DNA from: Apostichopus japonicus | Taxonomy: Eukaryota > Echinodermata > Holothuroidea > Aspidochirotida > Stichopodidae | Assembly: GCF_037975245.1 (NCBI RefSeq) | Contig: NC_092575.1 | Location: 2,485,001-2,549,000 of the forward strand | Direction of reading: 5' to 3' | DNA: 64,000 bases | Part shown: positions 1-12,900 of the stretch, one piece after another | Position numbering within the stretch: the stretch's first letter is position 1 | Layout of the letters: every line of letters begins with the position of its first letter | Made by a program: the position numbers and the translations under genes | Notes under the pieces: generated by a model | What the model was told of the DNA's origin: nothing | The model's database searches: none | What the model saw: the letters and a program-made list of their open reading frames with translations, nothing else

Positions 1-165
1 AGGTAACTTGTCATTGGGCGCAGTATGTAACTGCTGCCTACTGGAGGGATTGTCTCTGGGACAGGTTATCATTGACCAGGGGTAATAAAACGTCTGTAAA
101 GCGCTTTGAGACCTATCACTGGTATAAAGCGCTATATAAAAAGCAAATATTATTATTATTAATTG
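1..165 (+). repeat. SINE/LINE-like 3' tail with (ATT)n end
   Basis: The stretch ending in two near-copies of AAAGCGCT, then TATATAAAAAGCAAAT and an ATT run (150-160), resembles the 3' tails at 24250-24320 and 59640-59708. All three end in a TATAAAT-like motif followed by ATT repeats. The shared end suggests one retroposon family mobilised by a common LINE. Most of the body is outside the window or unrecognisable. Confidence 0.45.
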
Positions 166-376
166 GTCGATGGCTCGATCAATCAGTGATATTTCAAGTG
201 TGCCAAATACATTTAATCTCTACAGAGACTCTTGAAAGTTCTGTACTGACTGTTTGTCTTTACTTATATATATATATATATATATATATATTCTGGCTGT
301 CTATTCCATATCTTTGGAGCATAAACAGAAAAGCCTTTCTCATCTAAATAAACACAATTAGTTCTGGGCTCCAGAA

Positions 377-727
377 TTAAAGGCATTGAAGACTCGCCCC
401 AAACCATCTGAAAAGTTAACTTTCTGTTGCTTGCAAGTGACGTTTTGTTCGCTACAAAATTCAGACAGTAATGAAACGTGATACCTTGTTTTCTTTAACT
501 GGACCTGAGTTGTCCATCGCTGTATCGTTTGTACACTGTGTTGTGGGTATTGACCGCAGCTGTATGTACTGACTGTACAGTAGTGTCTAATTAATGACGG
601 TAGCAAGCTGTGTGCGTATTTTCTGGGATCGATGGTGGTGCCTAACACTTCTGTTACACCTCATTCGAAACTAGGTCAGATTACCGGCATAAGACGTTTC
701 TTTTTGCGCGAGTCTTCACACCCTTAA
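377..727. mobile_element. TTAA-bounded MITE, copy 1
   Basis: A roughly 350-base element bounded by TTAA at 377-380 and 724-727. Its inverted ends read AGGCATTGAAGACTCGC on the left and, on the opposite strand from the right, AGGGTGTGAAGACTCGC. Two other full copies occur at 36233-36601 and 39486-39995, with an end fragment at 53661-53709. TTAA duplications are typical of piggyBac-type and some Kolobok-type elements; no transposase frame is present, so it is non-autonomous. Confidence 0.75.
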
Positions 728-911
728 AGGGTGAGGAAAGGCCGGATGACCTCTGGTGTTTTCATTCAACCCTTGACTTAAGAGTACATCTATTATGTCA
801 GATGAAGCACCATCGTCAATCTCTCTGTTTTCTTCCTTTTTGGGTTGATGAATTCAGGCTTTAAGAATTCCATCATTCTGTATTTTCTATTTTTTCTGTC
901 TTCTTCTACAG

Positions 912-965
912 ATGCTTTCTTTAACCATCCGTTTCTTAGGACGAAAGTGCAATCAACCGCCTCGA
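912..965 (+). CDS. ULK1/2: ULK exon: end of kinase domain
   Basis: This 54-base exon reads (D)AFFNHPFLRTKVQSTAS, which matches the last helix of ULK kinase domains, where FFxHPFL closes the C-lobe. The acceptor is ctacag and the donor is a|gtgagt. The first codon is completed by a G from an exon outside the window. It anchors the gene identity and shows that the upstream catalytic exons should lie immediately left. Confidence 0.85.
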
Positions 966-3900
966 GTGAGTACCCAAACACAGTCTATCCAACCTTTATA
1001 TGAGTGTAATTTAGATGTAAATTAGAAGGGCATTACTGGAAATTGAAATTCCCTCTCATTATTGCTTAGATACTACCTGATGCTTGGTATACAGTATGAG
1101 TGCATATCAAGATGCAACTGTCTAACCTTTTTTGTCTTCATTCAACAGCCTCTCCTCTTCCAGTTCCAGCCAGGACCTCTAGCTGCAGTTCTGAGTCACC
1201 TGATGCCCCCATGTCAATCTCTCCTGGGACCTCATCCATCCCTATTTCTTCTCCTGAGGATCCCATTGTCATTGACCCCCAGGGGAAGTTCCCTTCTCCG
1301 GACAACAGTCCCATTCGAAGCCCCCTCCTCAAAACCATCGTGGAGACCAGCGGCATGTGTGAGACAGTTGAAGATGTGAGTACATTTGTTTTAGCTTGAA
1401 GTAGATTTGTACTTAGAGTACACAACAGCATGAGGACAAGCAAAAAGTAGAATTATTCTTGATATAAGTACAAGAATGAGTACAAACCTTCTTAGCTCAA
1501 GAACAAATACTCAATCTTCATCTGTAGGTTGACTTTAAAAATGCCTCGAGTACAAATATAAGTACAAATCCATCAGAATGACTATAACTTCAGGCAACTG
1601 TGCAAGATTATGAGTACTGTATGGATGCAGGTACTAGCCTCACCACGGTTCTGCTTGGAGGTAAATAAAGGGATTGTCAAAGTCTGGGAAGAGAGGTTGC
1701 ACTGTAAGAGAAAAAGGAGATTTGTCAGTACGAAGGGTTGGGGAGGGTGCGGGACGGAAGCATTCGCTCCATCAAGGGCAAGACCCCCAAGACCCAAACA
1801 ACTTTATGGATTAAATATAAAGTAAGTTTAACGGACAGGATTTCTAAATTTCCCAACATCTATGTAGACTAGCCTAATTTGAGATGGGTTGTGGTCGTTA
1901 TGATAACGATTTTGAGTTTTGTTCTTAGTATGGATTACAGTGTTTATCATCATCATATTCATTATTTTTCACTATTATTTTCACCATTATTTTGTCGATG
2001 CAGGACTTTGTTTTAGTGTCTACCTCTGTACCGAGAAGGACAACAGGTCATTCTGATAGTGTGATTCAAGTGAGAGCATCCAGCAGGTGAGTCATAGTGA
2101 AAAAAATTTGATCAGAAATAGGAAAAACTCAAACAGGAAACAATGACAACAAATATTTTTTGTGATGTCACTGATGTGATTTAAAAGTCTTTTCAAGACT
2201 CACCACTTTTGGCTGCAAAGACTTTTGATGAAAAAAGACTCTTTGGATATCATCCACACCATAAATGAAAAATGAAATATTTTTTAATTTTGTATTTGTA
2301 TCCTGAAACATTGCCAACAAAATGCATCGAACTTGGTCAGAAATTCAAAATACCTAGAAAGCTTCCTGGTGCGGTTTGGTGTTTTCAATCAGTTCTTGAT
2401 TGTATGGCAGCAAACATCTTTTGAAATCTTTGGGAACAAGATGCGTCCAAGTTAAACTTGAGTGGATTTCACAATCATTTTGTATTTATCATACATGTTG
2501 CATGTTTGAAATGTCATTCCATAATATTTAAAGGGTGAGATTTTCCTGTAGCTCTAACACTGTGTATCAATAATATTCTCATTACTTAATCTCGTATTAG
2601 GAGAGTATTAAGAGGTATAAAGCTAGGAAAATGTGTTTGAAAACAAGATTGGGAGTCGTTAGTCACAGAACGACCCTTTTACACGGCAAACTCAAGAACC
2701 ATATCGTGATTACTGCAGACCAGTGAATAAACGCTGCATTATGAAGCTTGTCTATCAACTCTTAATTGAAGTATATTCTACTCCATTCGATTTCAGGGGT
2801 CAACCGTCGGTACAACCATCTGGTGCCCAGGCGTCTCCTCCATTTCCTTCTCACTTCAGCACACCGTTCGGTACTGGTGATAATGGCCACGACTCCAGCC
2901 CCTCTCCTAGTGGAAGGTAAAACTTGACCCAAACTTATAGTAGATACGTTATTGTTGAATTGTACAATTTCAGAAAGATCTGATGCATTTAAGACAAAGC
3001 TCAGGGATAGAAGAAAAAGTTCTGTTATTCTGTTATGCTCCAGTTTAAATTATCTTATCGACAACAGAAGTTTTTTTTTTGATTGATTGATTGATTGATT
3101 GATTAATTTATATATATATATATATGGCTTAGTAATAAACATATTTCTTTAGAAAAACTGAACAAATTTTTTAATTTCTAGGTTTTTGTACCTGTTTCTA
3201 TCAAACATGTATAATACAGTTTTTGGTATGTATATATGTGCACTGCATGTAGTTCATTTCCTTATCAGCCCATATTGTAATCTGTAAATACAATTCTTTG
3301 TTTCACTCAGGCCAAGCAGTCTTCAGTTAGGATCGGAATCACCTCAGTCCCAGCCGCCAAAGAAGTCTACCAAGTTGTCTCCAAAGGCAATTCCGGCTAA
3401 TGCTCTAGTGCTTCACAGAACCTCACCACATGTATGTCGCTGTTTTGTAGCATCTTCCATGATAAATAATGTCTTTTCGGTTTTAAGCCATGATTTAGTC
3501 TACAAAAAGCCCCCCCTGAGCTCTTTTTGAAACCTTAGTGGTGGAACTCACAGATTCAAACAAACTTATTTTAAACTAATTTTCAGTTTTCAATGACAGT
3601 AATAATTCATCTTAGCAAATCATTGAAACAGATTACATCGGCATGGGTTAGATTAGCCTTGTTAATCCTATGTCCGAGAAATCTGTTATAAGCTTTGCCA
3701 GAATTGTATGGGTGCGTGTTGTAGTTGTACAGGTGTGTGTGTGTGCATGTCAGTTTCAGGTAACGGTAAAGGAATACAAAATGACTGCACATACATTACA
3801 CGTAGCATACACACGATGTGTATCTGGGAGAATAAACAAAGAGGATTTTTCCATATTTTCTCTCATTCTTTGGGAGTGATAGGCTCTTTACATTGTCAAA

Positions 3901-6900
3901 GTTATAGAATTGGCTTTCAAATGATTCAATCTCATTTTCTCATTGATTAAGAGGGATTCTATTAACCTGTTGACTAAAGGTGAAGCTATGTATCTTTGTG
4001 TCATGTAAGACTTTACTATGGACATGTCCAGCTACAACAACTGAATTGTTTGTTTAATCATTGATGACTCTTTAACCTTTAGATGTCTCATTTCTTTCAA
4101 AATATCTCCCCCATTCACAGGCTACGCAAAAAAGAACCAAGGTCTCTAGTCCGACTCCAGGAACAACCCTTTCACCCATCACATATTCTTCATCATTACC
4201 AACAGGTAAAATTCCTTGTAGAATCTCACAAACACATCTTTGCAGAAGGTTTTGGTCTCTTTGTTACTTTTTGTTACCTTATATATATATTTTTTCATAT
4301 ATATTTCCAAATTTATCTCAACTAGTTTTCTGTGGCTTCATCGGTTCGACAAAGAATGTTTGTAATATCCAGAAGTCAATGCAAGGGATAATTGGACTTA
4401 TTGTAATTTAAAACTTTCAATCACAGGTTTTTTTGTACCTCAAAGTTTTCTTTTAATCTGTCGGATAGGTATCAACAGTTACTCTTTACCCCTTTTTCTT
4501 GACGGATGTAGTTATTTCTAGCATACAAAGGATGCACAAGTTAGTCATGTTACCAGGTTAGAATAAATGACAAGCTACTTGCATCCTTTCCGATAAGCAA
4601 GAAATAAAAAATATAAAAAAAATACTTGGAAGTAATTTTGAGAAAAATTACAACACTGGCTCGAAGTGAACCTGTTGCATATATTGAATATGTTGGTTAT
4701 TGTAACTTCTGTAGTGAAATGTTTCCAACTGTATGAAAGATTTATAAAAAAATTATCTTTTCTCTGCTGCAGGCGGTATTCTCCATCGAATCAGCCATTC
4801 CCCTTCCCCTTCGCCGCCTCTGACAGGAGGAAGGAGGGGGTCACCATCGTCTGGTGAGAGCGATTCCCCTAAATCATGGGTGCTAAAAATGTCCCCACCT
4901 AACCCCCTAAGAAAACACACAGAGACGACTCCACCAAGGTTAATAAAGTCACCGACGAGGAGAAAAAGTAAGTTTGTCGTCTTAATCGTCTGACCCGATC
5001 TGCCTGAAGAAAAAAAAGTTTTCAAGTGATGTGTAGTACTATGAAACCATTGTTCATTTGTTGCATTCTACAATTCTTGCAAGAAATATAATTTTGATCA
5101 CTTCTAGAAACAGATTTTCATCACTTCTAGGAACTTGTTTAGTGGATGACTAATTAATTTTCTCTTCGTAAGAAGGCTTGATTCAAAGAATTCACTTTCC
5201 TTTCCTCCGATATGTGAATGGAATAACCATCAGAGACAGCACAAGTTCAATGTTATTCAAGAGAGTTACTCTCGTTTTATAATCAAAATCATATTTTTCA
5301 TTGCCATGATAAACTTTGGCCATCTTAATAAACATTCACGTTCCAGTTAAAGGAATGCTTTGAAGGTGGTGTGTTCACTCTGAGATACAAGAATCTTTCA
5401 GTCAGTGTTTCACAAATTTCTTCCACCAATTATATCCCATATATTGGTTTCATGTTCATGCATCTTGGTTTCATCCAAATCTTTTCTGTTTTCATTTATC
5501 ATGCTCAGAGCTTTTTCATACTGATCAAGGTATGGCTTTTAGCTCATTTATGACTTTGATTGGTTTGAAGTTCCTCCCAATTTGTAGTTATTTGATTCCC
5601 CCCACCCCCATCCATTGACCACCATTTTGCCCTGGTTTTGAGCACTCCTTTTCTTTTCCCCTATTGAACCCCCTCCCCCCCTTTCCCCTTGTTTTAGATC
5701 CCACTTTCACCTTTCTTGACCCACCTCTTCAAGTAAAGCTGTTTGTGTTTGGTTGCAATAACCCTCAATTTAATGAAACTAAATAACAGTATTATTCAAA
5801 GTACCCCTGTCCTCGTTCCCTGGGTTACATTTCTACCCCCCCCCTCTCAACCATTTATTTTTATGCGTGACATATTTCCATTACATCAAAAGATTGGATT
5901 ATTCAAAGATTGGATTATTCAAAGATTGGATTATTCAGAAAGCTCAAAGGCTTAATTTTCATCAATTTTGCAGGATTTGTCAAGTAGAATTATTTGTGTA
6001 CATTAAAATCTTATGGTACAAAAGTTTCCAAAGGTTTAGGTTTAATCTGTGTATGTCATTCATCCAAACCCCTGGGGTTTCAATAAATAATATATAGATA
6101 TATTATAATCCATAAATCCATCAAAATATACTTTGCTATAAACCCTCTTTTTATTACAAAGTCATTTCTGTTCTTTCGTCATCCTCAGGCTAAAGTGCAA
6201 AACATTTTCTTAGCTTTTGCTGTGTTTCTTCTCCTTTTTTTCTTAAATTTCTTTTTCTTTTTTATGGCAATCCTTCTAATAGCCTGATACATGAGCTGTT
6301 ATAAAAATGTACATCTGCTTTATATCAAACTAGAATAATAGTGTCAAGTTTCCCATGCAATCATTCCAAGTTCTTTTCGCATTGTTTATCTTTTAAAATT
6401 GTTTCCTAAGTCAAGTGCAACAAAGGTGTACCATAACAGTTTTATATTTATGTACTATTTCTGTATTGTTATTCATTGTTTTCATCATTATTCTGAAAGT
6501 TTGTTGTGAAAAACTGCTATTTACACTTAGGTGAAAAATTAGTTAAGTGGGGCTTGTTAGTAGTGTGAGTCTTGTCTTGAACCAGTTGTTGGTGTTTGGT
6601 TAGGAAAGGTTGACGATACATGTGAGATATGCTAGTACATCTCTGTACATTTTACAGATGTTTATGTTAAATCTCTTTGTTATGAAATCCCTTCTTTTGT
6701 AGTCGTTAGTATAAATACACATAATTTAATGATAACTTAATACAGGCATTTGTTTTAAAGGAGTAGACACCTACTTGTACATCCCCTTGTTGTCATGACT
6801 ATTTCTATAAAACAGAGGAAAATAATGGACAATATCTAAATCAAATGCTACTTGTCAGTTACAAACAACACCTGGAAAACAAACAAATGTTTGCCATATT

Positions 6901-9900
6901 TCCATATCTTCTTGCACGTAAAATGTGAAATTCTGATAGGATTTAGCTTAAGTCATGGGATCATTGATAGAGGTCTGTGTTGATTCTCTCTGATGGGCTA
7001 TCTTTTTAATCTTGTTCATCTTGCGACAGCTTCATCACCTGCTCGACTGACTTCACCGCAACAGTTCACTTCCCCACCTTCACTGCCTGCCATCCAAGCT
7101 GGCCCAGCATCGAGACATGATTCTAGTCCTTCTGAGGTAAGAAATCATCGTGCTATCACTGATTGTTCGAATTACTTAGGAGTGTGTGGGGAGGGAGAGG
7201 GAAAGGGAGGGGGGAGGATGGAGGTGTAGCGGTTACATAATACATTATTTTCAAAAATAAATTATGTGGTCTTTTAGAATTAAGTTCAGGTGATGGATAA
7301 AATATGTGCGTTACTGTGGGGCAGTGCGATGTAAAATTTAAACTATTTAGAAAAGTTTGATCTATTTATGAAAAATTTAGATATTTATCAGATAAGCTAA
7401 GATTGAAGAGATCATTACTTAATCTTCTGGCTGATTCTTATTGTTCAATTTGTCTGAGACAAATGTGAGTTTGTTTTATTTCTCCTTCCTCCAACTTTGG
7501 TAATTAAGAGATTATTTCCTGAGAAAGTTCACATTTGATGTTAATCAGTGATACAGATGAGATATGTGCTCTTATTTCTAACTGATTCAAACTGAAAGGG
7601 GGTGATTAGGATGTGTCTAACTTCTTCAAAGAATAAGCGAAGGCCTGAATGGTTAAGAAATTAGTAACTGGTGACCTTCTTTGGGTATATTTAACCACAG
7701 TGCCATTGCGACAGATATCGGTTCGTAAAGATACCCTATTGACAGCATGAGCTAAATTGAATATGGTTAAGTAATGAGTGACTGGTGACCATTTTGCCAT
7801 ATGTTATTAGCTGATTGTGATATTGTCAGATAAGAATCTGCAAGCTACCTCTTGATAGAGTGAGCTGATGTGAAGTGGTTAAGGAATGAGTGACTGGTGA
7901 CCATTTTGGCATATATGTTATTAGCTGATTGTGATATTGTCAGATAAGAATTTGCCAGATAGCTCTTGATAGAGTGAGCTGATGTGAAGTGGTTAAGGAA
8001 TGAGTGACCGGTGACCATTTTTGAGTTTATAGGGTGTTTCCCTGAAGGTGTGTATAAACAATTTGCGGTATTCGTGTATATAAATGTCTTTGTTCCCAAC
8101 AGCCAATCAGTCTGCCATTTATATATATGAGCCGAAGGGTACGAACATCCTCCGATCTGACGGACGATGGTTGCAATTCACTGAGAGACAACATCCCCTT
8201 CAGACGGAGCGCAAGCTTTAGCAGAATAGCCGACCAGAATGCACTGAGGGCAGCATTTGATTCCTTACCAAAGACCCCTTCTGCCAGTCTGGAAGGAATA
8301 CCAGGTACTATTGTTAACTTGATTTAAATATTCCTTGAGAAGTTTAATTGCATTTGTAAACAACATTGAAACTGATTCCTTTTCTTGTGTACCTTAAAAC
8401 CATCATTCAAATGTGTGTTTGGAAAGGTGTTACTTAATAGTTTTCACAGTCCCTCATTATTTGGAAGAGAAGTCAAAAGATGAATTAATTAATTTTTTTT
8501 AATCTGGGAATCCTTCTGGTAAATGTTGCTAGTTCAACTAGTCACTTTTGGCTCTCAAAGTATAATGATAGTTGATATTGTCATAGCTAATAATAGAAGT
8601 AAAAAGCCAACAGGTCCCAAATAAAAGCATACTATGGATTTTTTAAGGTACCAGTCAACTTTTAATACACGCCAAACTAGATCAATTTTAGATATCAAAC
8701 GTTTTCAAAATTTGTAACATACTTTAAAAGCATTCCTTTTGCCGGCGGTGGAATATTTCGTTCCGGGATATTTTTCAGAGCTTTGTGAAATTTTTTGCTG
8801 AGCTCTGTCAGTTATGGGTTGTGTAGTAGTCACCTTTTATTGAGTAAGAATATCTTCTGTATGGCGCTTTTGACAACTATTTTGTTTATACTTAGCACAA
8901 TCATAAATCTTAGTTTATTATTATGATTATTCTTTTGTCCTCTCATTGTTTTAGGTGCGTGCCTTGCCGTCACCCCACCAACATTCCCGACCTTCTTCGT
9001 AGGGGCTTCCCAATCCAGGAGAAGCTCCCAGTATGGGGAGGGCTCCCCATCCAGCCAGGGGTCCATCACATTTGCCGCCTCTCCTCCTAATATGGAAGGA
9101 CCAATCACCTTTGAGGCTCCAGAACTTGTTGAGGAAACCATCATGAAGGTAAATAAACATACAGGAAGATAAGCCCCCCTGCCCATGAATGTACACAGTT
9201 AAATGTAACGTTAAGCAAATTTTTACTTACTTTACCTTTTTAATCGTCTTTGGATAGAATATTGAAGTTTGGTTCTGTTTTGAACTAAGAGTTAGCAATA
9301 AATGTCATTCATTAGACTAACTTAATGAGAGAAGTAACTTCTGTAATTCCAAAAATGAAAAGAGCTTAATGAAAGATGAAACATTTATCTCCATTTGTTC
9401 TCAACGTCAGACTTAAAACCTACAGTTTCAGTCAGTGGGTTTTTATACCACCAGTTGGTTTAGTTTTTGCAGTGATATACATTGATAAGAACACCAGACA
9501 AAACTGTGAAGCTTTCACAAGTTGCTTAGTGCAGGTTACTCCACCTTCATCCCAGCAAAATTCATTTTATTTGTTGATTAAAGTTTGTTCCATTAGTGTT
9601 TAATTTCTATCGCTCTATCAAGAGCAACTTTTCAGTTAAGAGGTTGGCACTGAGTGTGGTTCTTTTCTTCAATATTCCAGAGTTTTGGAGTTTTGACAAT
9701 CATTTGTTTTCTCAACATAAATGTGGTCCTTGAATATCTAAGACTCGCCTCTCAGATATTTTTAATTGCATTTTTATTTTAATTTGACGATTTCATGCCT
9801 ACTATGTGATCCATATGAACTACTTCATCTTTCACAGCCCGAGCATAACGAAACTGTCGAGAGGCTAAACATCATGTACGGGATTGTGTCTGCCATTATG

Positions 9901-12900
9901 GAACTTGCGCAGTCCCGTAGCGACCCGCTGGCAGAATCTGTGTATTACAAAGACATTGCCAGCAGCGCAAGTCATATATGTTTCATCAGCGAAAATCAAC
10001 GGTGGGTTCTGCAAATTAAAGAAAAATTTGCACTTTTGATTGTTGTTATTTTATAGCCATATTTGTAAATCTTAACCGCTCTTTCAAATCCTCTCTCAAC
10101 ATCATTAAAGATATCATAAGGATTTTTTTATTAAATTTTCATCTTCCCATATAATTGCTTTGTAGTGGATTTATATTTAGTTTCCATAAATGCTTTTCTT
10201 GTTTGCATGTTTCAACTAAGAGTAAAGCTTTCATTTTGTACCATAAATTGATATCTCAAAGCACTGTTCTCATTTTATTTTGACAAATGTCTCTATTTCA
10301 TCCACAGGAGAGCAGAGCAAATAGTCTTGTATGCTCGTGCAATGCAGCTGTTAACTGCAGCCCTGAAATTAGCCAAAGATGAAATTAAATTGAATAAACT
10401 TATGAATTCCAAAGCTGTTAGAAATGGTAAGTTATCATGAGACTTAAAATTTATTTCAGTTTGCATATACAACACATTTTCTTAAACATATCAATAAATG
10501 AACAACAAGAAAACGGACTGGAAAGAATTTTCAGTTGTTCTTTTACTCATATATGTAAGTGAAAAAACCTGTGACACTTTCTGGGTTGCATCCGTAAAAA
10601 TTAAATATTAAATATCAATAAAAAACAGGAAAATTGGGGCTTGATGTCTTGTTACACGGTGTGCAAGATACTGTTGCTTCTGATTGGCAAACCCAGAAAA
10701 GAAATAGCTAGACAGGGATCTTTACCCAACTAAGAGCTGAATAGCATAGCTGGTAAAGGACAGGAATTTTTAGACCTGAGGTAGGTAACGGATTCAAATC
10801 CATACCTGTCCAAACAATACTTCGCTCTTTTTTTTTGCTTTAATTTACCATAGTTTGCTTCATTTCATCGGTCTTGAATTTTTTTTTTTTTTTTTTTTTT
10901 TTGAGATGAAATCTTTTCAAAGTGAAATCCCTTTTTTAGTATTGAAACTTCTTTTTAGTATAATTACAATAAAATCGTTATTTACTCAAACTTTTGCTTC
11001 AGTTTGTGACTTTGAAAAATTTCTAAGTAAACAGTCGTAATTCCTCAAATAAAGGTTACCTTTCTTTTGGCAATTTTATTAGCTCATACCAGCATGCTGG
11101 TGTGAGCTATTGCTACAGTGCGGCGTCTATCACTCTATCATTCTATCACTCTATCCGTCAACAATTGGTAAAACCGCTCCCACTCGCACAGTGTTTGATG
11201 GAATTTCATGAAACTTGGACACAAGGACCATTGGGTATAGGGCCATCAGAGATGGTCCAAAATTTGGGGTCAAAGTTCACCTGTGGGCCGTAATGGGCCA
11301 TTTTGTGGAAATACGCAAAATGCTTCTTCTCCTACAGATTCCATGGTACAATGTTGAGGGTTTGTCATGATAGTACTATGGAAGTTTTACCTTCAGGGTG
11401 TTCATGAATTTGAGATCAAAGATCAACTAGGGGTCTTTTGTGGCCCGGGCCGCGGCCCTATATTTTCAAATTGCTCCTGTTCGTACAGTGTATGGCCAGT
11501 TATAATGAAACTTGGTCACAACGTTCCTCGGGATGAGTGTTACAAGGGGTGTTCGGAAAATTGAGGTCAAATGTCATTTAGGGGATCATCGGGGGTCATT
11601 CTTTGTAATATTTTCAAATATCTCAATCTCCTCAAGAGTTTGATGGATCATATTCAAAGTTGAACTGATGATTGTTGGATTGTGTATGAATATGGTGATG
11701 TCAATAATTTTTGGTCAAAAGTTAATTACAATTAATCCCCATTGTTTAAAAAAATCTGAGCCTTCACCTTTTGCCAAAGCTCCTTTAATTTGTCTCCCAG
11801 TCTCTGCAGTGTTTGTTTACATTTGTGGTTAAGCTCTGCAGAGGCTGTTAGTGGAATTAAAGCAGGACTGGGAGTTGTTATTAACTGTTGAACTGTAAGC
11901 ATGAGAGCCCTATAGCCAATCAGCACTTGCCGATTCTTAGAAGTCTTTGAGCCTGAGGTATGTAGGCAGCCAGCCAAAATTTTGGCAAGGAGTGCTTCAG
12001 GTCTGCTCAGGTAGAGGGGAGAAAGTTTAATAGGGTAGGTCAGTGGTATTGTTTGAGAGAGTGGGTAAAGTAGGATTTAAAGGGGAAAAATAGGAATTAT
12101 AGCCAGTGGTGTGGCCAGGATTCTGCTAACAGAGGGGGGGGGGGGTTATCCCTCATGGGCCCAATATTGGTGGAATCTGAAAATGGCCTGAAATTTGGTG
12201 GGCCATGAAGTTTTGTGGGCCCTACATTTTTAAGCTCGAAAAGGTATGAGCTTCTGCACCATTGGTGCTCTAGTCTCACTTTATTTCAATTTTTTTATGA
12301 TATATTTTTATAAAATATTTCTCTTTGTATTAATATATTTTCTCTTTTGATTTGTTTTTGTTGTGTGTTTGTCTTTACAGTTATTACTCAGCTCCACAAC
12401 CAGTACAAGGAGTGCTTTCATCAGTGTAGATGTTTACAGACGAGGAAAGTGGACTTCACGGGAGGAGAGGTGGAGAAAGACTCGGTTGAAATAGCTGCCG
12501 ACCGTCTCATGTACTCCCATGCCCTGGACCTTTGCCAATCTTCAGGGTTTGAGGAAATGTGTGGCAATCCAGAGGAGGTTGGTGCAAACTGATTTTCACT
12601 GTTTAGACACTTTCTTAGAACTGTTTGCCTTTTTCAGTATTTTCCACTTTTATTTATTTATTTATTTTTATAAGATGAGGTGTTTTTCCCTGCTAATTAA
12701 TTTGCTACCCATTAGTCAGTCTCAAGATTTGCTGATTTGCTTAGTTTTGTTGTTTAATTAAGGCATAAGAATGAATTCATTAAAAATGTGTTAGCGCCGT
12801 AACCCAAGCACCCAACATCGGGTAAACTCACAGTGGCAGCAATGTCTGGTGAAAGAATGATATTTTGAAATATTTTTTTTCGAGGGCCATGGGATATGGA

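Noticed and set aside
1138-1443. Minus-strand frame opposite a ULK exon
   Set aside because: Shadow of the plus-strand Ser/Pro-rich linker exon 1149-1375; no splice or family support.
11081-11720. CRISPR-like or Helitron interpretation of the palindrome repeat
   Set aside because: There is no regular repeat-spacer array in this eukaryotic intron, and the Helitron 5'-TC and CTRR-3' ends were not found.
12110-12260. A further hAT-like MITE starting CAGTGGTGTGGCCAGG
   Set aside because: The left tip looks right, but no matching right tip with an 8-base duplication could be found; possibly a truncated copy.
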